Notes: generated by a model not told the origin, from the letters alone. 64,000 nucleotides of DNA from Diospyros lotus (GCF_014633365.1 NC_068342.1:2218622-2282621); one strand, 5' to 3'; shown: positions 23,823 to 48,278, counted from the stretch's first letter. Numbers and translations are program-made.

Positions 23823-24063
23823 TAATTGTTGTATTCAAATAACAACAATTATGAATTCCACTATCAATAAATCGTCATTTATGTTTTTTTTTCTCTCATA
23901 TAGTTACCACTATTTTTCTACATTGTATAATAATCAATAAATAAGTCAGAATAATAGTCTAAATTATTATATTTTGTTTATGGGCTTATTAAAGTGGAGA
24001 TTTATAATTCTCTAAAAAAAAGTTTATAAGGAGAGTTTGACGGGTATATCACATCAAATATCA

Positions 24064-24374
24064 CAAAACTTTAGTGTCTTTTGCAATTTGATCACTAAAC
24101 TTCAATTCTTTGCAAAATGATAACAAACCTTTAAAATATTTTTCAATATAGTTACTAAAGTGATTTTTTGACAATTTCTCGCCAAAATTACTAATGTGAC
24201 AATGGCCATATCATCGCCACGTTAGCGCCACATCATTGCCACGTCAGCAATTTCGGCTATGAACCATTAAAAAATTACTTTAGTGACCACATTGCAAAAC
24301 ATTTTAAAGTTTTGTTATTAAATTGCAAGGAATTGAAATTTAGTGACCAAATTAAAAAGGACACCAAAATTTTG
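24064..24374. repeat. 311-bp foldback MITE with arms of about 110 bp
   Basis: Each arm starts with a variant of CAAAACTTTAGTGTC and runs through GATCACTAAACTTCAATT, TTTAAAATATTTT and a second ACTAAAGTGATTTTTT. The two arms agree at roughly four positions in five over about 110 bp. The centre has three GCCACGTCAGC-like words. This layout is common among plant MITEs, possibly Mutator-derived. No clear target duplication was found. Confidence 0.7.
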
Positions 24375-24389
24375 TAAACCTTAGTATGA

Positions 24390-25320
24390 TTTACCAGAGT
24401 TTGACCCAAAGGTATGAATGATTTGACAAGTCCTTTTTATGAGAGTTCACAAATGAAATCACTATAGATAAACTCAAATACACAATCAAGTGCTTTAAAT
24501 TCGTCAATGACTTATTAATAAGTGTTGTGAAACACGCACAAAAATGGCTTACAAAAACAAATCCCAAATAGCATAAACTTTCGATAGAACTAAAAGGATT
24601 AAAACTCCCAACGCAATCATAGCAAACATATAAGAGATACACGTAACAACAGAAAAATAAATAACGCAAAGGGGACGAGATTTTTACCGTGGTTCATCCA
24701 AAATTTGGGCCACGTCTACGTTGAGCTCTGATATGAAAAGCTCACTGTACTATAAAGAGAAGGAGTACAACTGATTTACATCAACATATCAAACTCTCTG
24801 TACATCACTAATCTTGCTAACACAATCGACCCAATGACCACAAAATCAAGATCAAAGATCTACCAATCAAAACCAGTGAACAAAGATAATATACAGAGCA
24901 TTTACAAGAGACAAAAATAGAGAATAGAATGATCTCACCCGGACCCCTTAAGAGAGGAAAACCCCCTCAAAGATTTTCGGCCAAGACGACAGAAAATGAA
25001 AAACCCTAGTCCCCAAAGCCCTTTACTCCCTCTTTCTCTTTCCCCGTCGTCCATGAACGAATCCCGAGGCGAACCTAAATAGCCAAGATGGATGGTTGAG
25101 ATAACCCGAGATAAAGCAAGATTGATGGCTTGGATCAGCTCGGGATAAAGCAAGATGGATGGACAGATCAGATCGGGCAAAGCGACTCGAGCTGGCCAGC
25201 TGGAGGTTGCCACGTGGCCTTCCAGCAGGTTGCCAAAAGACAACCGGGTTGCCCCACTACCCTCCTCAACCAAAAACCAAAACGGCATCACTTTGATGCT
25301 TCATAAATAACAATAAAAGT
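24390..25320 (-). mobile_element. retroelement-like remnant
   Basis: The minus strand carries a segment around 24690-24720 (CACGGTAAAAATCTC, then GACGTGGCCC) of a kind often seen in degraded plant retroelements. The 24935-25291 open frame (118 codons) has no recognisable domain. I found no terminal repeats or target duplication; the class is a guess. Confidence 0.25.
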
Positions 25321-25690
25321 GAGTAAGTTTTCAATTTAATCGAAATAATTAAACTAAATCAATCGAAATTGTCAATTCGGTTCAATTCAATTTTTAAATT
25401 TAGTAATTACAATTATTTTGATTTGGTTTGATTTTTATATTGAAAAAAACTTAAATAATCAAACAAATCGAAATTGTCAATGTCATTTTTAACCAACATT
25501 TTGACAAAAGAAGAAAAGTTTTGTTAATTAATTAATTAATTTATTTTTTAGATGAGTTCAATTTTTTTGGTATTTATTCAATTTTTTTAGTTTTCCATTT
25601 GTTTAATTAATTAGATTTGATTAGATTTTTGATATAAATTCGATTATTTCAATGAATTCGTTAGCTAAATTGAGTTATTCGGTGCACCCC
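25320..25690. repeat. AT-rich dispersed repeat, copy 1
   Basis: Built from variants of TCGAAATTGTCAATTCGG, TTTGATTTTTA and AATTCGATTATTTCAA. It ends with ATTCGGTGCACCCCT. Related copies occur at 50715-51070, 56115-56400, 58690-59180 and 63543-63943. Probably a diverged non-autonomous DNA element. Confidence 0.5.
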
Positions 25691-25750
25691 TATAGGGTAA
25701 TGTCCCTTGCGTTCCTTTTTTGTTAATAAAAAAGGTGTAATTTATAGTGC

Positions 25751-26481
25751 CACTATGATTGTTATCTAAGTTACATTTTCATATTTTGTCACGAGACCTA
25801 GCAAACTATCAAGCGGTTCCTCGCATTTGTAGGGTACCCCGATCCGAATTTCCCGCTTTTTGTAGCTGGGCATGGCCTCGACGCCCCTTCGTCCTTGATT
25901 CTCGTTTGAGAATCCGTTACGGTCAATCGTTCATTATCAATTTTACTCCCTTGGATTGGTTCAATCAACGGTTTCGTCCGATCGGCTGTAGAAATTTTCG
26001 GGACTCTTCCCAGTCCACCCCCCCGAACCAGAGCTCATGCATCAGACTTTGAACATCCGAAAGCAGCTGGCGATTGGTTTTCATTCCCAGCATTGTTCCA
26101 ATGTGGGTTTGTTCAGATTAATATGGATAAGGGCTGCTCGTAGATTGGTGATTGCTGAGTTCATTACCATGGTCTTCTGATTTTATGGGCTTCTGAATTC
26201 GGGTCTTTGTTGTTCTTGCGATACATTTGAATGTGGGGTTTAAAATTGGAGAAAGAGAATTGGATTTTTTCAGCTTCGCAATCACCCGTTTGAGAAAATG
26301 GTATTTGGGGTTGATGTGGAGAATTCATTGAGTTGGGTATTGGATTGGAGACTGTTTGGGATTGAGGGGTAGCTAGGTTGGAAAAATACGAGCAGTAGTT
26401 GAATTCGGTGGGGGTTTTGAGGGATTGTCGCTTTAATACTTGGATTCTGTTCTTGTACCAGGAATGTGAAGTTTGATCACC
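25751..26481 (+). promoter_or_regulatory. promoter and 5' leader of the CDK-like kinase, with upstream ATGs
   Basis: GC content rises sharply from about 25790. The segment 26230-26460 ends in TTCTTGTACCAG, which could be a splice acceptor, so the leader may contain an intron. Upstream ATGs include a short frame at about 25870 and one of about 47 codons from about 26038. An ATG-TGA start-stop lies at 26464-26469, 12 nt before the kinase ATG and downstream of that possible acceptor. Confidence 0.45.
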
Positions 26482-29050
26482 ATGGGCTGTATCTGTTCAA
26501 AGGGGACAGTTGTACATGAGTATGCTGAGAATTGCGTGACAAACAAAGGATCGAAAAAGAGTTCGAAGCAGGCTGTTGCTTCATCAAGAGGAAAGGAAGT
26601 TGTAATCGATGTTGGTAACGGTGGCAATGTCTCAACCGCGAAGAATTTGGTCTCGGCTTCGTTGGCTTTGGACGATTGGGAGAAGAAAGCAATGGCTACT
26701 GCTAAGAAGAATGCAAGCTCCAATGCTGATGTAACACGAGAAGGCACAAGGGAAGACGAGCAGATATCTCGGGTGTTTAGTGTTAGCAATGGAGTTGATG
26801 GGGCTCAGGTTGCTGCTGGATGGCCACTCTGGTTAACGTCTGTGGCTGGGGAAGCCATTCAAGGGTGGGTACCTCGCAAGGCAGACTCCTTTGAGAAATT
26901 AGAAAAGGTTCAATTTCAAAACTCTTTTCTGTCTCAACCAGCAGAGATTGCTTCTTTTATCAAGTTTGCATGTTGTTGTTAGCCTAATTAATAGTTCTTG
27001 CATGTTGCTTGTGATTTTTGGGGATGCGAGTCTAAAGAGCTGCTTGCGAACAACTTACAGTTCAGTTTCGTTAAGACTCATATAATAAACAAGAGCGATT
27101 CACAAACAACTTAAAGTTCAATTCAATTGACACTCATTTAGTAAATAAGGTGAGCTTAAGTTTTAAAATACTGCGTTCGTTTGGACTTCTGAACAAACTC
27201 GTTTGCGGTTTGTTTGTGAGCTCACTTTTGAGCTCGTTTATAGGGTTACATGAAACATATTTCAAAATAATGTATTTTATAATTGAGAATTTTTTCGTAT
27301 ATTTTATTCTATTCAAAAATATAATATATATTGAAATATATTAATTTTATATATTTTGCAAAAATGAACCTGAAATCAAACTTATAATGATCTTTAAATT
27401 TAGAACCTATAAAAATGATTATATAAATATCGTTTAAAATTCATACAAAGCTCACTTAAAACTTATAAAATACTTATTTAAGGCTCTTTAAAAATATTGA
27501 TGAAACTGAATTTATAAAAAAATAAGTCTGAATTTTATTATTGAGTTCAACTCAAACTTGAATTTAAACAAAAAAAAAAGTCTAAGCTCTTATGGGCTCC
27601 ACTAATTTCAAACCCTAGTGATTTCTTTGGCAACTCACTCATGTTTGCATTATCCTTTCCCCCATATGGGTTCTTAAAATTGGTATTTCTTTTCTTCACT
27701 TCCATGATGATAGAAACTCTTTTCCATATAGGTTCTTTTCTTAAAAGATATGTAGGTTTCCCATGTTTTCACCCATTGCCGTCAATAAGTTCAAATCCCA
27801 TGCTAATGATGCAGATTGGACAAGGGACCTACAGCAGTGTGTACAGAGCCCGTGATCTTGAGACTGGAAAACTTGTTGCCCTAAAGAAGGTCAGGTTTGT
27901 TAACAAGGACCCAGAGAGTGTCCGTTTTATGGCAAGGGAAATTCGTATTCTGCGCCAACTTGATCACCCAAATGTTATGAAGCTAGAAGGTTTGGTCATT
28001 CTGAGGGTGTCAGGGACATTATATCTTGTCTTTGAATACATGGAGCATGACCTTGCTGGACTTGTAGCTTCACCCAAAGTCAAATTCACTGAACCACAGG
28101 TGTGTGCTTTTCCTTCTTATTCTGGAGCCATGATGAATTTGATTATCTATAGTAAAGAGTGATCAAATACACTCAGCAATTAGATTTTTTCTGTTCTTTT
28201 TTTTTTTTGGATAAAATTACAATGATAATTTGGTCACGAGAGAAGAAGAAAACTGATAGAGAGGCCTGCGAGAAGAATGGGTGGAATTGAAGAAGTTTTT
28301 AGCAAAAGAGGACTAAGAAAAATTTGGTGGAAAAATATAAATTAAAATCCAATAGTAGGAGTGTAAGGACAAACCCACTACATTTTTTTGGTAAATTGAC
28401 CAGTCACCCCTTGAACTGGGCACTGGTGGAGCTATTGTGATGAAGAGACGGAAAATGCTTTGGGCCACCCATTCACATCAAGCTGCCGAATCAAAAGGAA
28501 AAAGCCCTCTGTAACAGAATTGTATATACACACACATGCAAGGCCTGTTGATTGTGGGATTTTCCCGTTTGTTTATTTTGTCGTTTTGTTTTGGGCTTCT
28601 GATGTTGCATTCAGATGTATGTGAATGTTACACAATCTATCTCCGGTAATGGGTTTACATTTGCTTTGTGCTATTTTTGTTGTAATATTTGCTCTGCCCT
28701 GTTATATGTTATGCTGCTTTGCTACGTACCCTTCAATATGTTATAAACTAGTTGATACTTTTACCATAGTTATTGAATTGTTTCATGTCCAATCATATTT
28801 CCCATTATTCCAATCATATTGAGTTGTTTCTTTATGAATTGTTTCTGGGTTCAGAGTGAACCCAACCGTTCACTGACCCAGACTGGGTTGCTCTAAACCC
28901 AACCATCGATTTTTCCCTGATGGGGTTTTAGAGCAAAAGCCCCCTGGCCTCTTCTCTGCGGTAGGCTGCTGTGGCTGTTCTGCAAAAACGAAGGGTTTGC
29001 AGCAGCTTGCTTAGGCTGCTCTTCTCCTCCTCTAAGACCCGCGGCAGCAT

Positions 29051-29085
<35 letters not shown>

Positions 29086-32000
29086 ACCAGGGTATGATGG
29101 TTGGGTTTGGTTAAATTTAACCCATTTTGTGTTAAACTGAAGCGGTTTTAGGGGTACACTAATGAAGGGGTGTCTTCGCAAGAAAAGCAATTTATAGGGA
29201 TTTTAAGAGTCATTTTTAAATTATGCTATTCAAATGACTCAAATAATAAGACTCCATAGGTAATTTATTAATTTATTCTTTTTGTAAGATCGAGGTGCAT
29301 TATCTATTCATTATTGTCGGATAAGATCGAGGTGCATTGTTCATTCATCATTATCGGTTTTAGTCAGGCGAGGCGAACCTCTTTCTCTCTCTTTCTCTAT
29401 TTCTCATATTTTTTTCTTTAGAAAAATTTTAATTGGCATAACTGATTTGAGCATGTTTAAACTCTAATCATTTAGTTAACTTGGACATTGAAGTTTTCAA
29501 AATTAGCCATGACACCTTGTGAATTTTGGTCTTTTGAGAGGGCCTTGTAGATAATTTTAAAAAAATTTAAAAACTAATTGTACAAATTCTAAAGTTAAGG
29601 GGTATTCAGGCTAAAAGGTCAAAGTTTGAAGGATATGGAGCCAATTGACTGTTTCTTTTTCTACTGGTTAATTACTGTTAAAAGGTAATTATAAAGTGTG
29701 TTTCTTTGATTAGCATAGTTAGAATGGAATTTCATGTGGTGGGCTTGCAGATCAAGTGTTACATGCAGCAACTGTTTTGTGGGCTTGAGCACTGCCACAG
29801 CCATGGAGTCCTGCACCGTGACATTAAGGGCTCAAATCTTCTGATTGACAATAATGGAAATCTAAAGATTGGTGATTTTGGATTGGCAACATTTTTCAGC
29901 CCCAATTCAAAGCAACCTCTAACATTTCGTGTAGTGACTTTGTGGTATCGACCTCCTGAGCTTCTGCTTGGTGCCACAGATTATGGAGTTGCTGTTGATT
30001 TGTGGAGTGCAGGTTGCATTCTTGCAGAACTCTATGCCAGAAAGCCAATTATGCCCGGAAGAACTGAGGTACTTTCCCAATTTGACATGTTTAATTATTG
30101 TCAAGTTTTGGGAAACCTAAGGGTTTGGGTATCTAGTATAATGCAATAAAGTTGGATTTGCAGCACAAAAAGCGTATTGTATAACACAATACACACATGA
30201 AGGATCTCTACATAATACACCTTTTCGTGTGCCCATTACACTATTGGTGTCACACTCTTTATATTGTATAGATAAATGTAGATTTTACTTAAAACTTTTA
30301 TGCTCTGTGGGTAACTCTCAAAAAGTTTAAGTGTTATGTATGTGCAAAGAAAAAATTCGAATATTTGAAATGAATGCTAACTTTAAAGGGTAGTGCTTCG
30401 CCATTGTAGTTTAATTTTTATATAATTTTAGGTAGATATTAAGTGAAGGTGAATTTTGACATAACTACATGTTTGTTTTTACTCTATTGCAATCTGGAAG
30501 TAGAAGTTATAGGTTCAAGAAACCACCTTTTTAGTTGTGTTTTTGTCAGGTTTTTTTTTAATATAATATGAAGGGTATTTAGAAAATAAAAGACCTAACA
30601 GATCTTGTAACAACAAATCTAATTGGATTCTATGGGCAATAAGATTGTTTGATTTTTTTTTTTGAAGATGGAGTTGGAATTAAAGAAGGATAGAAATGTG
30701 GGAGAACAAAATGAATAATAGAGAGAACAAACAAAAATAATTGAAAATTTTAATAGAGAGTAAAGAGAAATCAGGAGAAATGAGAAATAAAATAGATAAT
30801 TTTGAGGGAAAATAAAGAGACTCTAATATTCTTCATGATAATTCATGCATGATTTCGGTAATCTGACATAGTTTAATTTATATAGATTACTTAGGCTTCT
30901 TTCGATTACCACCACGCCAAGGTGACATTCTACCATTAAGTTATATCCATTTTTTGCCTTCATCGAGAAATAGAACTGACTACTCCTAAGGCAAAGGGTC
31001 GAGAAACTCAACGCCACTATTCTTGAACAACAAAAAGGAGAAAGCGAAGAAGAAGTGTCATTGGATCATCATATTTGTTCAAAAAAGGATAAATATATAT
31101 CGATTTTTACTGATAACGGGCAAAGCCTAGAACTGTAAATAATTCAACAAGTGCTCCCAATCTCTATTACCCTGACACCAACTGCTCTTAATTATAAATA
31201 ATAATTGCATTTAAACTTTAGTTACTATTATATTCTTGTGGTCAATGACAAAGATATTCAAACTTTGAGGGTAAAAAGTGTGCCTCTTCTTGTATCATTT
31301 CTAGGTAGAACAACTGCACAAGATATTCAAACTCTGTGGCTCACCAGCTGAAGAGTACTGGCAAAGATCAAGGTTGCCAAATGCAACTATCTTCAAACCT
31401 CAACAGCCTTACAAGCGCTGTATTGCCGAGACATTCAAGGACTTCCCACCTTCAGCTTTAGCTCTCCTCGATGGCCCTCCTAGCAGTGGAACCAAATGCT
31501 CGAGGGTCAGCTTCCTCTGCCCTTCAAAGTGAGGTAAGAAGATCAGTTCCTTGATGATTCAGTTTTTGGGATCAACAAATGCTCCTAGTGGACCATTCTT
31601 CTAGTTTGGAGACTTCTGTCAATGGACAATGGATGCCTTAGCCATTTTCAATTGTGTCACTTGTCTTTCTTGATACTTTCTATCAATATATGAGGGATAT
31701 TTTTTCTTCTTAATACAGTCTACATTTTAGATCTTGATATTTTTGCTTCTCTCTCTCTCTTCTCTCTCCCCCCCCCCCCCCCCCAACTTTATTTTTCAGT
31801 TCTTCACCACCAAACCCCTCCCCTGTGATCCATCAACTTTGCCCAAGTACCCACCAAGCAAGGAGCTCGATATGAAGATTCGCGATGAAAAAGCACGAAG
31901 GTATAGAATAAAGTCGAATGCCCTTAACCTCTCCATTTTTGCACGCTATCATGGTACATAATATCGGTTCCTCCTGATGCAGGCAAAAAACAGCTGTCGG

Positions 32001-33036
32001 TAAAGGGGGGCATGCCCATGAATCTAATACCAAAGACACCAGAGAATCCCAACTGGTGCCAACACCTGATGGGAATTCAGAGTTACGGCAGCGCCTTCAG
32101 GTAATATTTGCGTTATAAGGCTTAGTACAGGCAAATAGCAACTTGTTTGTTCCTTTTGTGTTATTTGCTTCTGCCTCCTCGGCTCATTCAGAGGCGACAG
32201 GGGCAGTATTCTGGGCAGCCATCTTCGTCTCCAAAGAGTGGTACGGTGTTGAGGACCAAAGAAGCTTTCAGACATCCGGAGCTAGCTGAATTGTCCGTGT
32301 TTTCCAATTCAGTTGCTGTTCGAGGCAGTTCTAGGCTTGATATGAGCCAACAAGCAAGTAGGAATCAACACTGGCCGGAGGAGCGTTGCAATGCCAAATA
32401 TGATCAGCTCGATTATGCGGGATCCTCTGTAAGCTACGACTGGCCTCACCGCTTGCACGATGTTCCAAAGTCTTGTAGCAAGAATGAATCAGTGCATGAG
32501 AAAGGATCTACAACGGTAAAGGATTTCTTTTCTCTACTGTTGTTTGAGAAAATTCGAAGACCTACCTAACGAATGATTCATGGATTTCCATGAGAGAGAT
32601 GGGGTTGCTAAATATACATCAAGAGAGCAATTGGAATGTTTTGTACTAGAATCCAATGATTCAGATAACATAGATCTAGAGCAAGTTAACCTTTGTTGTA
32701 GAATGGTTTGGAACATTCAGAAAAGGGTTACTAGCAAGACAAAGTTGGAATCCACCAACTGGTAGTCAAACCGTCTAAAGAGTTTACCACGGAGCTAACA
32801 TAGATCTGTATTTTCAAGTTGTGTCTCTAGATAAATGTTTCTAATTATGTACTCATTGGTTTGGTTTGGATTGATCTCAGGCTTATGCTCCAAACAATCG
32901 TCGAAACCACTACTCAGGTCCACTGCTTCATACAGGGAGAAACGTTGATGAAATGCTCAAAGAGCATGAGAAACGGATCCAAGATGCTGTGCGTAAAGCT
33001 CGCCTCAACAAGACAAAGAGCAAAGATATGTTGTGA
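26482..33036 (+). CDS. CDK-like Ser/Thr protein kinase (At1g09600/At1g54610 type), frameshifted in exon 4
   Basis: Exons: 26482-26907, 27815-28099, 29751-30068, 31305-31533, 31800-31900, 31983-32100, 32192-32515 and 32881-33036. The N-terminus MGCICSKG has Gly2 for myristoylation. The conserved GEAIQGWVPRKADSFEKLEK linker leads into the kinase domain: IGQGTYSSVY loop, VALKKV (Lys166), LHRDIKGSN (Asp261), GDFGLATFF (Asp279), VTLWYRPPELLLG. The tail is Ser- and basic-rich and ends KSKDML. The family's kinases contain the CDK fold, act at membranes or in the nucleus, and mostly lack known partners. Exon 4 is 229 nt where phase-0 flanking exons require a multiple of three. Three C's at 31475-31477, where two are expected, shift the frame after residue 400 (ALALLDG) and give a TGA at 31530. 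One base fewer would give about 651 aa, within the family range. This may be a pseudogenising mutation or an assembly error. Exon 3 also has LTFRVVTLW where the family has LTSRVVTLW. Confidence 0.88.
29054..29081. repeat. (CT)n microsatellite in kinase intron 2
   Basis: An uninterrupted CT run of about 14 units, followed by GGTCACCAGGG. It lies in the 1.65-kb second intron of the kinase gene, near a GC-richer patch (28900-29050) with no recognisable coding content. Confidence 0.85.
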
Positions 33037-33675
33037 TAATAGATAGACAAACTGAACTGAATCGTTGCTGCAGAATGTGGGAAACGCAAAACTCCAGTAG
33101 AGAATGGTGCAGTTGTATATATATCCCAGGTATGTAAAACAAGCTTCATCCTAGAAAATATTTGAGTGATAGAATATTGAATAGTTAAGAAATAAATCAT
33201 ATTCATAGGGCCTTCCTTAGATTATGTACAAATCATGGTAGCCTCGGTTGATTAGACTGGTCAGACGCGGATCCTTTGTGGCTTGAAGCATCTTCTACAG
33301 AATAAAATGGTTTCCATCGTTTTATGTGAAGCCTAATCCATTGTTGCATATTTCCAACAATAACTGACAGTTTCTGTAAAATTCATCTCTAGGACAACAT
33401 ACTTATTACTTGACCAAAGTGAGAACATTTCATTTGGAAGAATCTCCAGAAAGTGTAGAGAATCCCATGAGCTTCAGAAGTTGTATTCATTTTCTTATGA
33501 CTGGAAACACCAAGAGTAACATATCTCATGAAAACTATCAATTGAAAAGAATCCTTACCATCCGACAACAACAGGCCAAAAAAAGTTTGAATGCAAAATA
33601 TAAACAAAACAACTCAAAACAATAGATCTGCTGAAAGAAACTGGATAGGGGGAGGTGAAATGAGAATGATACCCT
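33037..33675. other. tail-to-tail intergenic region between kinase and RABA2A
   Basis: About 640 bp separate the two stop codons, so both 3' UTRs probably lie here and may approach or overlap each other. No other feature is seen. Confidence 0.6.
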
Positions 33676-42433
<8,758 letters not shown>

Positions 42434-45076
42434 GGACGACTCCCTCTACTGAGCTAGAATCTTGATCTTAGTCTGCGGTAACATCACTCTCACTATCCTT
42501 TGCATGTGAATATTATAAAAAATGTCATAATTGGGTGTCGCGATATTATTCAGATTAGACCGTGCTACATGTACCAACGAGATATACAAATTTAATAACT
42601 AAATTTGACTTCATAGATCGAATTTCATCATCAAACTTTATCGAGATGCAACAACGAGAAATTAGATAATGTCATTTTTGAAATTTAGCACCTTCAGTCA
42701 TTTTATCGATAACAAATAATATTTTTTATTTAAATTTTAGACAAAATTTAAATGCTTCGTTTGGCACACGACCTTTACGAGAAGACAAAAATGGTACAAC
42801 TTGACACTTGCCATGTGCAAGAAGATGATGTAATAATAGTTAAAATTTTTGTTACGTGACATTGGTAAATTGTCGATCAAAATTTACATGTTTTTAAAAA
42901 TAACATTGATTTTCATAACACGTATCATTTTTTCCCTAATCATAAAAAATAGCTGTTATTGTTCTTGCAAATTTCTAAAATACCATTTTCTCGCTCTTTC
43001 TCTTTTGCTTTGCAAATTTACATGTTCTTTGTAAATTTCGATTCACCCTATTCATATGCGGGCAGTCCAATTGGTCAAGAAGAGAGTACAAAGTGTCTTC
43101 CGTGAATCTTGGACCAAGATCGAGAATCGAGTCTTGCAAGAGGCAGCGCGGGTCTAGCCACTGCGTCTGATTGGGTCACCATGATTAACTTCCCCCCACG
43201 TCCTGTCGAGTTGGGTGTGGGAGACGTCCGGAATGAGCGACTTCACCTTTTGGACCAATAAAAAGTAGTGGACGCATAAGTAAACCACCAAAATATCATC
43301 TTAAAATAAACCAGCAACTTAGGGCTGATCGAGAAAAATCAGCTAATTTTAATAATGAAATGTGACTTTGGTTAAAAACCTTTTTTTATAAAATAATTTA
43401 AAAAGGAGATGGTGATTTTTAAGATCCCGTCACAAAATATAGCAGCTTAGTCGATCGGCCTGAAAATCATTTTTTTATAAAATAAGAGCAAAAGCATTCA
43501 TTTTTGTAATCTACTAACAATATATAAGAGATTAGTGCTGTTTTTGAAAATATAAAAACGATAATGTCACGAGAAATTTAATTGATTTTATTTTAAAATT
43601 TTAAATTTAAAAAATATTTATTAATAGATATAGACACGTGCTGTTAGAATTGTAACTAGATTTTGAAGATAAATTTAAATTTTTTCAAAAAAACAGGAAA
43701 AATATATTAAAATCTAAAAGTTTTTTTGTTCAGATTTTTTATATTAGTTTAATAGGTTTTAAATTTAAGCTAAATGGGAAAATATAGTTAAGATAAAAAT
43801 TTGTTAACAAACTTATAACAAATACATAAAATTAAATTAAATTAAAAATACAAAAATAACGATTTTCACGGATCATCACCAATAACTATTACTACAATAT
43901 TTTAAAAACAATAACTAGTGACGCCTAAATAAATACCAATAAATACCATGAGAGCTAGCCTCCCAATTAGGGTTATAAATAAAGTGAGTCATTCGCAATT
44001 GGTTTGGTGTTTTATTAGACAAAAATTTATTCGAGTTCATTCGTTAAAATAAACTAAATTGAATTTGAATCTAACTTTAGAACTCGATTTATAATTGAGT
44101 TGAATTTAAACTCGTTAAAGATCAATTCATTAAAATTTACGAATACGTTTAATTAGAAACTCATAAATATTAATAGATTCAATTAAAAACTCGTAAATAT
44201 AGTCAATTAGAAATTCACAAATAGTTTGTAAACATGATAGTTTATAAAAATATCAATACATTTATTTATAATTTTATAAATATTATTTAATATAAAATTA
44301 TAAATAATTATATTATAAAATAATTAAATTGAATATGTTTAAAATTATTATATGTACTAGTTTAATTATTTAACATATATAATATATATAGAGAGAGAGT
44401 AAAGTAAAATAAAAATAAAATTTAAACAAAATAATAAATTATAACGAGCTCGAGCTCATCTCAATACATTTGAGCTTGTGTGAGCTTGAACTCGAGTTTT
44501 GTTTGTCAACCTTTTGATGGACCTCAAGGCTAAAAACTGGCTCTAAGCTCAAAGCCAATCCAAATAGAACACAATAACAAGAGAATGCGTAGTGGTTGAT
44601 GTGAGGTGTCTGCTGTCTGCTACAGTACTGGAATTCATGTGATGAGAGCATTACATGGAAAGAAGGGAACAGATTCGAGGGGAGGAAGAGGAAAGTAAAC
44701 AAGCAGACAAACTCTCAACATTACTTTTAAAAAGCACGATAACAAAGTAATCCACCAACGAAGTGTAAACGTCGTTGTTGTTGCACATTATGTGACGACT
44801 TCACCCTAAAGCGACACTCAGAATCAGAAACCATAAGCCAGCCAGGCAACCAGGCCACTACTATTACTACTACTACCACCACTACTACCACCACTTCTCC
44901 GTTGTAGGTTCCACACGGACGACATTCTCAGCCCCCATATTATTATTACCCAGCGCCTGACATACATACGTACCGACACAAAAAGACCCTTGCAAATCAT
45001 AATAAATAATTAAACACTTCCATCACTTCAATTATTTGGTCTTCTTCTAACAAACATATGATATGATTGGGAGAAA
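42434..45076. other. spacer between the two OPR genes
   Basis: It contains the promoter of copy A (from 42434) and the 3' UTR of copy B (up to 45076). A GC-richer patch at 43040-43260 has no coding reading. The stretch 43980-44520 is a repeat rich in GAGCTCGAGCTC and CTTGAACTCGAG words. A trinucleotide-rich (ACT/ACC)n run lies at about 44862-44896 near the end of copy B. Confidence 0.5.
43980..44520. repeat. diverged dispersed repeat with Xho-like GAGCTCGAG words
   Basis: The left half carries many AACTCG/CGAGTT words (AAACTCGTTAAAG, AACTCGATTTATAA) and the right half GAGCTCGAGCTC and GAACTCGAGTTTTG. The kinase intron at 27000-27600 has the related GTTTGTGAGCTC. Such sequence is common as relics of hAT-like non-autonomous elements. 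Ends not defined. Confidence 0.4.
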
Positions 45077-47839
<2,763 letters not shown>

Positions 47840-48033
47840 TTTTTCCGCGATCTCGCACTGAGCTGCTTCTTCGTTCTTCTTACCTCTTCTTGTAGCTTCA
47901 GCCGAGGAAGGCCAGTGTAAAGCTCCGAATATGAAGATGATGATGATGCAGGCTGAGAGAGTTTATATCTCCAAAGCAAGAGCGCTCCCCCACAATTGCT
48001 GAGCCGTGGAATCTATATTCTATGGCACAAGTG

Positions 48034-48110
48034 GCCCCTCCCCACCATTGCCTTCTCCCCGTAATCTGTGGCCCCCCATCCCCACCATTGCCTTCCCCCG
48101 TAATCTCCAC
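48034..48110. repeat. direct repeat upstream of OPR copy B
   Basis: Two adjacent copies of about 40 bp, each with CCCCACCATTGCCTTC, then CCCGTAATCT. They lie 200-270 bp upstream of the copy B start and may be in its promoter or leader. Confidence 0.7.
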
Positions 48111-48278
48111 TGCCCGCCCTTAATCATCCGCCATGTGTATTTTACCGTTTTCTATTTTCCCTTTTTAAATAATTTCATTGATTCATGCGGGGAAGGCGAA
48201 GCCCAGGTCACGGCAGTTTCGGTAACGGAAAAAATGCTATTCAAAAGGTCCCTGTTTGGGGTGGCCGTGTGATTGGTC

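Larger units (their letters stand above)
22501..25750. other. repeat-rich intergenic region
   Basis: No gene is visible. A TATA-like segment (CTATAAATAGCGCTC, 22929-22943) is followed by CAACCCTTTATATTCG, as in the promoter of a retroelement LTR, but no matching ends were found. Two foldback elements (23304-23822, 24064-24374), a retroelement-like patch (24390-25320) and a diverged AT-rich repeat (25320-25690) fill most of the rest. Confidence 0.5.

Noticed and set aside
24935..25291. A 118-codon minus-strand frame
   Set aside because: No recognisable domain and no start or splice context; it overlaps retroelement-like sequence.
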